Source: Selenomonadaceae bacterium
Lineage (GTDB): Bacteria; Bacillota; Negativicutes; Selenomonadales; Selenomonadaceae
Direction of reading: 5' to 3'
NCBI GenBank assembly: GCA_017518105.1
Contig: JAFWWC010000002.1
Coordinates: 1-64,000, forward strand
DNA: 64,000 bases
Shown: positions 60,601-64,000 of the stretch, in pieces
How positions within the stretch are numbered: position 1 is the stretch's first letter
How the letters are laid out: each line of letters begins with the position of its first letter
Notes under the pieces: generated by a model
Seen by the model: the letters and a program-made list of their open reading frames with translations, nothing else
Databases searched by the model: none
What the model was told of the DNA's origin: nothing
Program-made: the position numbers and the translations under genes

Positions 60601-62229
60601 ATGATAAATCTTGATTATCTCTACAACCCTGCCGTCGCTAAAGATGACGATCTCTTTAGCATTGACCGCTTCGACGACAAGAAGCTGACCTTTCAAATCA
60701 TCGATAAGGGAATGATTCTACCGCACAAGGCAATAGTGGACGGCAAACCGACTGCAGATGGTTGGGGCTATGGCGGTCTTGTCGATGGCAACGGTGAGTA
60801 TATAGCCAGTAGCCACGTAAAATTTAATCCCGGTAAAGGTTATACTCCCCCTCAAGAATCAATTCAACATAGCTCCGAGACCGTCATTTATCTTGGAATG
60901 TTTCACAGCACATGGGGACATGTCATTACCGATAATATTAAGCGGCTTTGGTTCTTGCATAGCGAGTTCATGCACCAGTTCAAGGATTGCCCTCTGGTTT
61001 ATATCCCTTGCATTGGTATGAACCTCGAATATAGGCACGACATCAGGCGTCTACTTGAGATATTGGAGGTTGACCTTGAACGCCTAAGACCGATTACTCA
61101 ACCAACGCAGTTTGACAAGGTAATCCTGCCTGACGAGTCCTTCTATCTTAGTAGCGAACTGCGTTATACGAAATTTACCGACGAGTACCGTCAGACGATC
61201 GACCGCATTAGGCATTTCGCCTTGAAGAACCATACGCCTATTGCCAACAAGAAGTTCTACTTCTTCTACGGTGGCAAGCAAATCGGTGAGGAACGCATGG
61301 CAGAATACTTCAAGTCCAAGGGCTATGAGGTCATCACTCACGAGCAACGATTTGATTTCGATACCGAACTCAACCTCCTTATCAACGCGGAAAGCTTTAT
61401 CTCGACGATTGGTTCAGTGGCTATTAACTCGCTCTTCCTGCGCGATAACATGGAGGCGATTTTTATCCCGCGCTGGGCTGGCGTGTATGATAACTGGTTG
61501 CAGACGGGTATTCAGGTTCATCCGCTAAATGCAATTTACATCGCTTCTACACTGTCGGTTTTGAATATCAATCAGGACTCATCTTGCTTCATAGTCAGCG
61601 AGCAATTGAAACGCTTCTTCGGAGACAAATGGACTGGTTACTCCGAGGGCGACTTCAAAACTTTCCTAGAGTACCTAACAAGCCCTGTCAGGAAGAATAT
61701 AGCGATCAACCCGTTTACAAGGAAAATGTACGGCTCGGTCTTTGAAGACTTCTTAGCTCAGCTCAAACGCCGCAAAGACTTGATAGCCTTCTACGACCTG
61801 CCAAAGGATTGGGATACGTTCCGCCCGATACTCACCTATCAGACGCACGTTCACATGAGAGGCTGGAATGATGGCTGGAAATTTGAGAATCAGTCTAGCA
61901 ATCCCCTCGACCAAAAGCTGGAGATTCTGGCAATCGCGCTCAAGTACCCAAGCCACAAGCTATATTACTCGGTATATTTCAACGACAAAGAAGGCTGGTC
62001 TCCAGAAGTTATGGCTCCAGAAATGGCTGGTACGGTCGGCAAGCGAAAATCGATTTATGGCATGAGAGTTCGCCTCGATGAGGATGGCTCAAAGGAATTC
62101 AATATCCTCTACCGCATGCACAAATTCGACGACACGTGGACACCTTGGGCTAAGAATGGCGAGAATCTTTATTCATATGGTGACAAACTCAACGCGATTC
62201 AAATAAAGTTAGAGGCTAAGAATGCTTAA
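60601..62229 (+). CDS. GT61/DUF563-like glycosyltransferase
   Basis: A 542-aa protein with a central GT61-like region: Y-L-G-M-F-H-S-T-W-G-H-V-I-T-D-N-I-K-R (about 100-118), I-L-P-D-E-S-F-Y and I-S-T-I-G-S-V-A-I-N-S-L-F-L (about 275-290), features of the DUF563/capsule-type family. Residues after about 400 form an extra C-terminal domain of unclear type. It may transfer sugars in surface polysaccharide. ATG 60601 is 8 nt from GAGGA. Neighbours give no pathway. Confidence 0.65.
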   Translation: MINLDYLYNPAVAKDDDLFSIDRFDDKKLTFQIIDKGMILPHKAIVDGKPTADGWGYGGLVDGNGEYIASSHVKFNPGKGYTPPQESIQHSSETVIYLGMFHSTWGHVITDNIKRLWFLHSEFMHQFKDCPLVYIPCIGMNLEYRHDIRRLLEILEVDLERLRPITQPTQFDKVILPDESFYLSSELRYTKFTDEYRQTIDRIRHFALKNHTPIANKKFYFFYGGKQIGEERMAEYFKSKGYEVITHEQRFDFDTELNLLINAESFISTIGSVAINSLFLRDNMEAIFIPRWAGVYDNWLQTGIQVHPLNAIYIASTLSVLNINQDSSCFIVSEQLKRFFGDKWTGYSEGDFKTFLEYLTSPVRKNIAINPFTRKMYGSVFEDFLAQLKRRKDLIAFYDLPKDWDTFRPILTYQTHVHMRGWNDGWKFENQSSNPLDQKLEILAIALKYPSHKLYYSVYFNDKEGWSPEVMAPEMAGTVGKRKSIYGMRVRLDEDGSKEFNILYRMHKFDDTWTPWAKNGENLYSYGDKLNAIQIKLEAKNA

Positions 62230-62290
62230 AACTTTTTTAGGCTAATGCGGCTTTAACAAAGGCATGATAAATTTAGCGCAAAGGAGAGTG

Positions 62291-63403
62291 ATGAAAATGA
62301 AGATGCCAAAGATTTTATCGGCAATCGCGGCGGCAGTGATTCTGTTTGCGACAAGTTCAGGCGTGTCAGCCGCGCCAAGGGCAAATAACTTTGTTGAAGG
62401 CGTGGACTGGAAAAATCAAGTTATCACCGTGACTGGCGAGGGCGTTGCTCCTACTGATGCCGTCAACTACACACAGGCAAAAGGTTTAGCGTCCAAAGCC
62501 GCGAAGGCTGATGCTTATCGCAAGCTCGCTGAGATTATTAACGGCGTGCGCGTCGAAGGCGAAACGACAGTTGAGAAAATGCTAACGACTCAAGATCGAA
62601 TTCAACTGCGGGTCGAGGCGACGATTAAGGGAGCAAAAATTATCGACGAGACTTTCTTGAGCGACGGCGGCTATCGTGTGGTAATGCAAGTGCCGCTGTT
62701 CGGCGTGTCGAATTCGTTAGCGGGCGCAGTCCTTGAAAAACCTACAGCAATCGAGCCTTTCCCAAATCCCGTAGCTGAAGTCGCGCCAAGTTCCCTGCCT
62801 TACAATTCAACGACGCCAGTCAAGAAAAGAATCGAATACACGTCAAAGGTAACGGTCGAGGAAGAAAATTATACTCCCGCTCCGACGACGCCGACGACGC
62901 CTTACAGACCGCCGCTCTCAAGAATGGCAATTCCGTCACTCGATACGATTATCTTGCAGAAAATGCAAAGTTCAATCTCAATGCAGGAGCCGACCTATCA
63001 GACAGCTTACAATGCGCCGACGACCTCTCAACCCGTAAGACGTTCCGTAGCCGATTATGCGTCTATGGCAGAAGGTGATTACACTGGTTTAATCGTCGAC
63101 TGCCGCGGCTTGGAACTTCAACCCGTCATGAGCCCTGTTATCATGAATTCAAACGGCACGAAGATTTACGGGCACAAGAACCTAGACATCGATAGAGTTA
63201 TCCGCGAGGGCATGGCAGATTATGTTGACGATACTGAACACGTCAGCCGGGCAGGAGAAAATCCCCTAGTCGTCAAGGCGGTCGGCGTGCAGAACTTCAA
63301 TAGCAATCCCGTCTTGGCAATCCCCGACTCGAATCGCGTTTTGATTGAGAACTACGCTACGAAATTTTTAAAGGACTTAAAGGTCGTCTTCATCTTCGAC
63401 TGA
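62291..63403 (+). CDS. LPP20-like exported protein, copy 2
   Basis: A 370-aa paralog of the gene at 53443. The same order is seen: signal peptide (cleavage near V-S-A-A-P), LPP20/FlgT-like domain (A-A-K-A-D-A-Y-R-K-L-A-E-I-I-N-G-V-R-V, A-T-I-K-G-A-K-I-I-D-E), a longer Pro/Thr/Tyr linker (P-T-T-P-T-T-P-Y-R-P-P), and the shared C-terminal block Y-T-G-L-I-V-D-C-R-G-L and G-H-K-N-L-D-I-D-R-V-I-R-E-G-M-A. Start is ATG 62291 or 62297. Repeated copies suggest an abundant envelope protein family. Confidence 0.75.
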   Translation: MKMKMPKILSAIAAAVILFATSSGVSAAPRANNFVEGVDWKNQVITVTGEGVAPTDAVNYTQAKGLASKAAKADAYRKLAEIINGVRVEGETTVEKMLTTQDRIQLRVEATIKGAKIIDETFLSDGGYRVVMQVPLFGVSNSLAGAVLEKPTAIEPFPNPVAEVAPSSLPYNSTTPVKKRIEYTSKVTVEEENYTPAPTTPTTPYRPPLSRMAIPSLDTIILQKMQSSISMQEPTYQTAYNAPTTSQPVRRSVADYASMAEGDYTGLIVDCRGLELQPVMSPVIMNSNGTKIYGHKNLDIDRVIREGMADYVDDTEHVSRAGENPLVVKAVGVQNFNSNPVLAIPDSNRVLIENYATKFLKDLKVVFIFD

Positions 63404-63430
63404 GCTTTTAACGATAAAAAAATTTCTTAT

Positions 63431-63457
63431 CCCGTCGACGAGGCGGGGCTTTTTTTA
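63431..63457 (+). terminator. Terminator after the second LPP20-like gene
   Basis: CCCGTC-GACGA-GGCGGG stem, a G-C, then a T7 tract: the fifth copy of the recurrent terminator type. It separates the LPP20-like gene from rny. Confidence 0.85.
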
Positions 63458-63470
63458 TGCGGCAAAGTAT

Positions 63471-63499
63471 TTGACATATCCCTTGACAATCTATAAAAT
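63471..63499 (+). promoter_or_regulatory. Promoter of rny
   Basis: TTGACA, 17 nt, TAAAAT. A second overlapping promoter, TTGACA (63483-63488), 18 nt, TATGTA, lies 12 nt further on. Two start sites are likely. Confidence 0.75.
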
Positions 63500-63529
63500 A
63501 ACTCGGTATGTAAGCAAAAGTTTTGGGGG

Positions 63530-64000
63530 GTGAACGTTATCGTTATTACAATCGTAGCAGTCATTATCGCAATAGTTCTCGGAGCAGTCGGAGGTTACGC
63601 GGTACGGAAGAAATCAGCTGAAGCCAAAATCGGCTCGGCGGAGGACGAAGCACGCCGCATCGTCGAAGAGGCACACGAGAAATCTAACGCAGAAAAAAAA
63701 GAAGCCATTCTTGAAGCTAAGGAAGAAATTCATAGAATGCGGCAGGATCTCGACCGCGACACCAAAGAACGACGCAACGAACTTTCTCGCCAAGAACGAC
63801 GCGTCGTGCAAAAGGAAGAGAGCCTAGACAAGAAGTTGGATTCGCTGGAAAAGAAAGAAGTTCTTCTGAGTAAAAAGGAGGCGCGGCTTAACGAGTCGCA
63901 AGCACAACTAAACGCCATGCAGGAAAAGGAGGATGCAGAACTAGAACGCATTGCCGAGCTTAGCCGGGACGAGGCGCGAACGATTCTAATGAACGAAGTC
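63530..64000 (+). CDS. rny: Ribonuclease Y, N-terminal part (cut by window edge)
   Basis: RNase Y is the membrane-anchored endonuclease that initiates mRNA decay in many Firmicutes. The visible 157 codons give an N-terminal membrane helix (I-V-I-T-I-V-A-V-I-I-A-I-V-L-G-A-V) followed by a long, highly charged coiled coil (A-R-R-I-V-E-E-A, R-R-N-E-L-S-R-Q-E-R-R). The KH and HD domains lie outside the window. The GTG at 63530 is the only near-canonical start, but GGGG abuts it, so the true start could be a rare ATT or ATC just downstream. Confidence 0.9.
   Translation, partial: MNVIVITIVAVIIAIVLGAVGGYAVRKKSAEAKIGSAEDEARRIVEEAHEKSNAEKKEAILEAKEEIHRMRQDLDRDTKERRNELSRQERRVVQKEESLDKKLDSLEKKEVLLSKKEARLNESQAQLNAMQEKEDAELERIAELSRDEARTILMNEV

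Overview
The window reads as a chromosome segment of an anaerobic, diderm-type Firmicute, most probably a Negativicute (Selenomonas/Anaerovibrio-like). This is an inference from gene content: pyruvate:ferredoxin oxidoreductase, LL-diaminopimelate aminotransferase (DapL), RNase Y, an AMIN/Amidase_3 amidase with a GerMN lipoprotein, NrfHA nitrite reductase with a Ccm-type cytochrome c maturation pair, and an orphan HypF. Strong Shine-Dalgarno sites, frequent TTG starts, very short 5' leaders and a recurrent terminator hairpin are seen throughout. No rRNA gene or CRISPR array is visible. The only transposase is the 3' tail of an IS30-type gene at the left edge.

Layout. 1-8.2 kb (minus strand): purD, greA, a metallo-beta-lactamase-fold protein, a YitT-type membrane protein and an iron alcohol dehydrogenase, then a second group with a GerMN lipoprotein, amidase, DUF3006 protein and ComEC-like lipoprotein. 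8.3-13.4 kb (plus strand): a lone AAA ATPase, proS, thiD and nadE. hypF is convergent with nadE. 15.9-28.6 kb (minus strand): an eleven-gene sugar operon behind a LacI-type regulator. In transcription order it encodes an FGGY kinase, a fucose-isomerase-like enzyme, a split transketolase, two RbsB-type binding proteins, a DUF2291 lipoprotein, RbsA, RbsC, RbsD and RbsK, with strong hairpins between several genes. 28.7-34.6 kb (minus strand): a radical SAM protein, pth, a hydrolase, tRNA-Pro, two paralogous coiled-coil/TM proteins, a ThrE-type exporter and a GIY-YIG/HTH protein. 34.8-41 kb: an aldehyde dehydrogenase divergent from nifJ-leuB.

41.5-43.95 kb is the most striking part. It is a compact, apparently undescribed RiPP-like locus: a YkgJ-type cysteine cluster protein, a radical SAM enzyme with a degenerate SPASM tail, a PqqD-like recognition protein and four tiny peptides sharing an N-terminal Y-x-x-P motif. 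Three of the peptides also share a downstream D-F-x-P motif. The locus sits behind a promoter whose -35/-10 spacer contains ten consecutive G residues, a likely phase-variation switch. It is followed by rsmE and mtaB, two double-glycine-leader peptides (46.1-46.9 kb), sstT and mfd.

51.9-64 kb: a TPR gene broken by an in-frame stop, a PaaI-type thioesterase, an LPP20-like exported protein, ccmE (C-x3-Y type), ccmF, an unknown protein, nrfH, nrfA, tRNA-Ser, dapL, a GT61-like glycosyltransferase, a second LPP20-like protein and the start of rny. A composite intergenic repeat occurs three times (about 15.65, 41.1-41.5 and 51.6-51.8 kb), each time just downstream of a gene's terminator. It has a 20-nt tandem array, a conserved 23-nt junction box and flanking hairpins.
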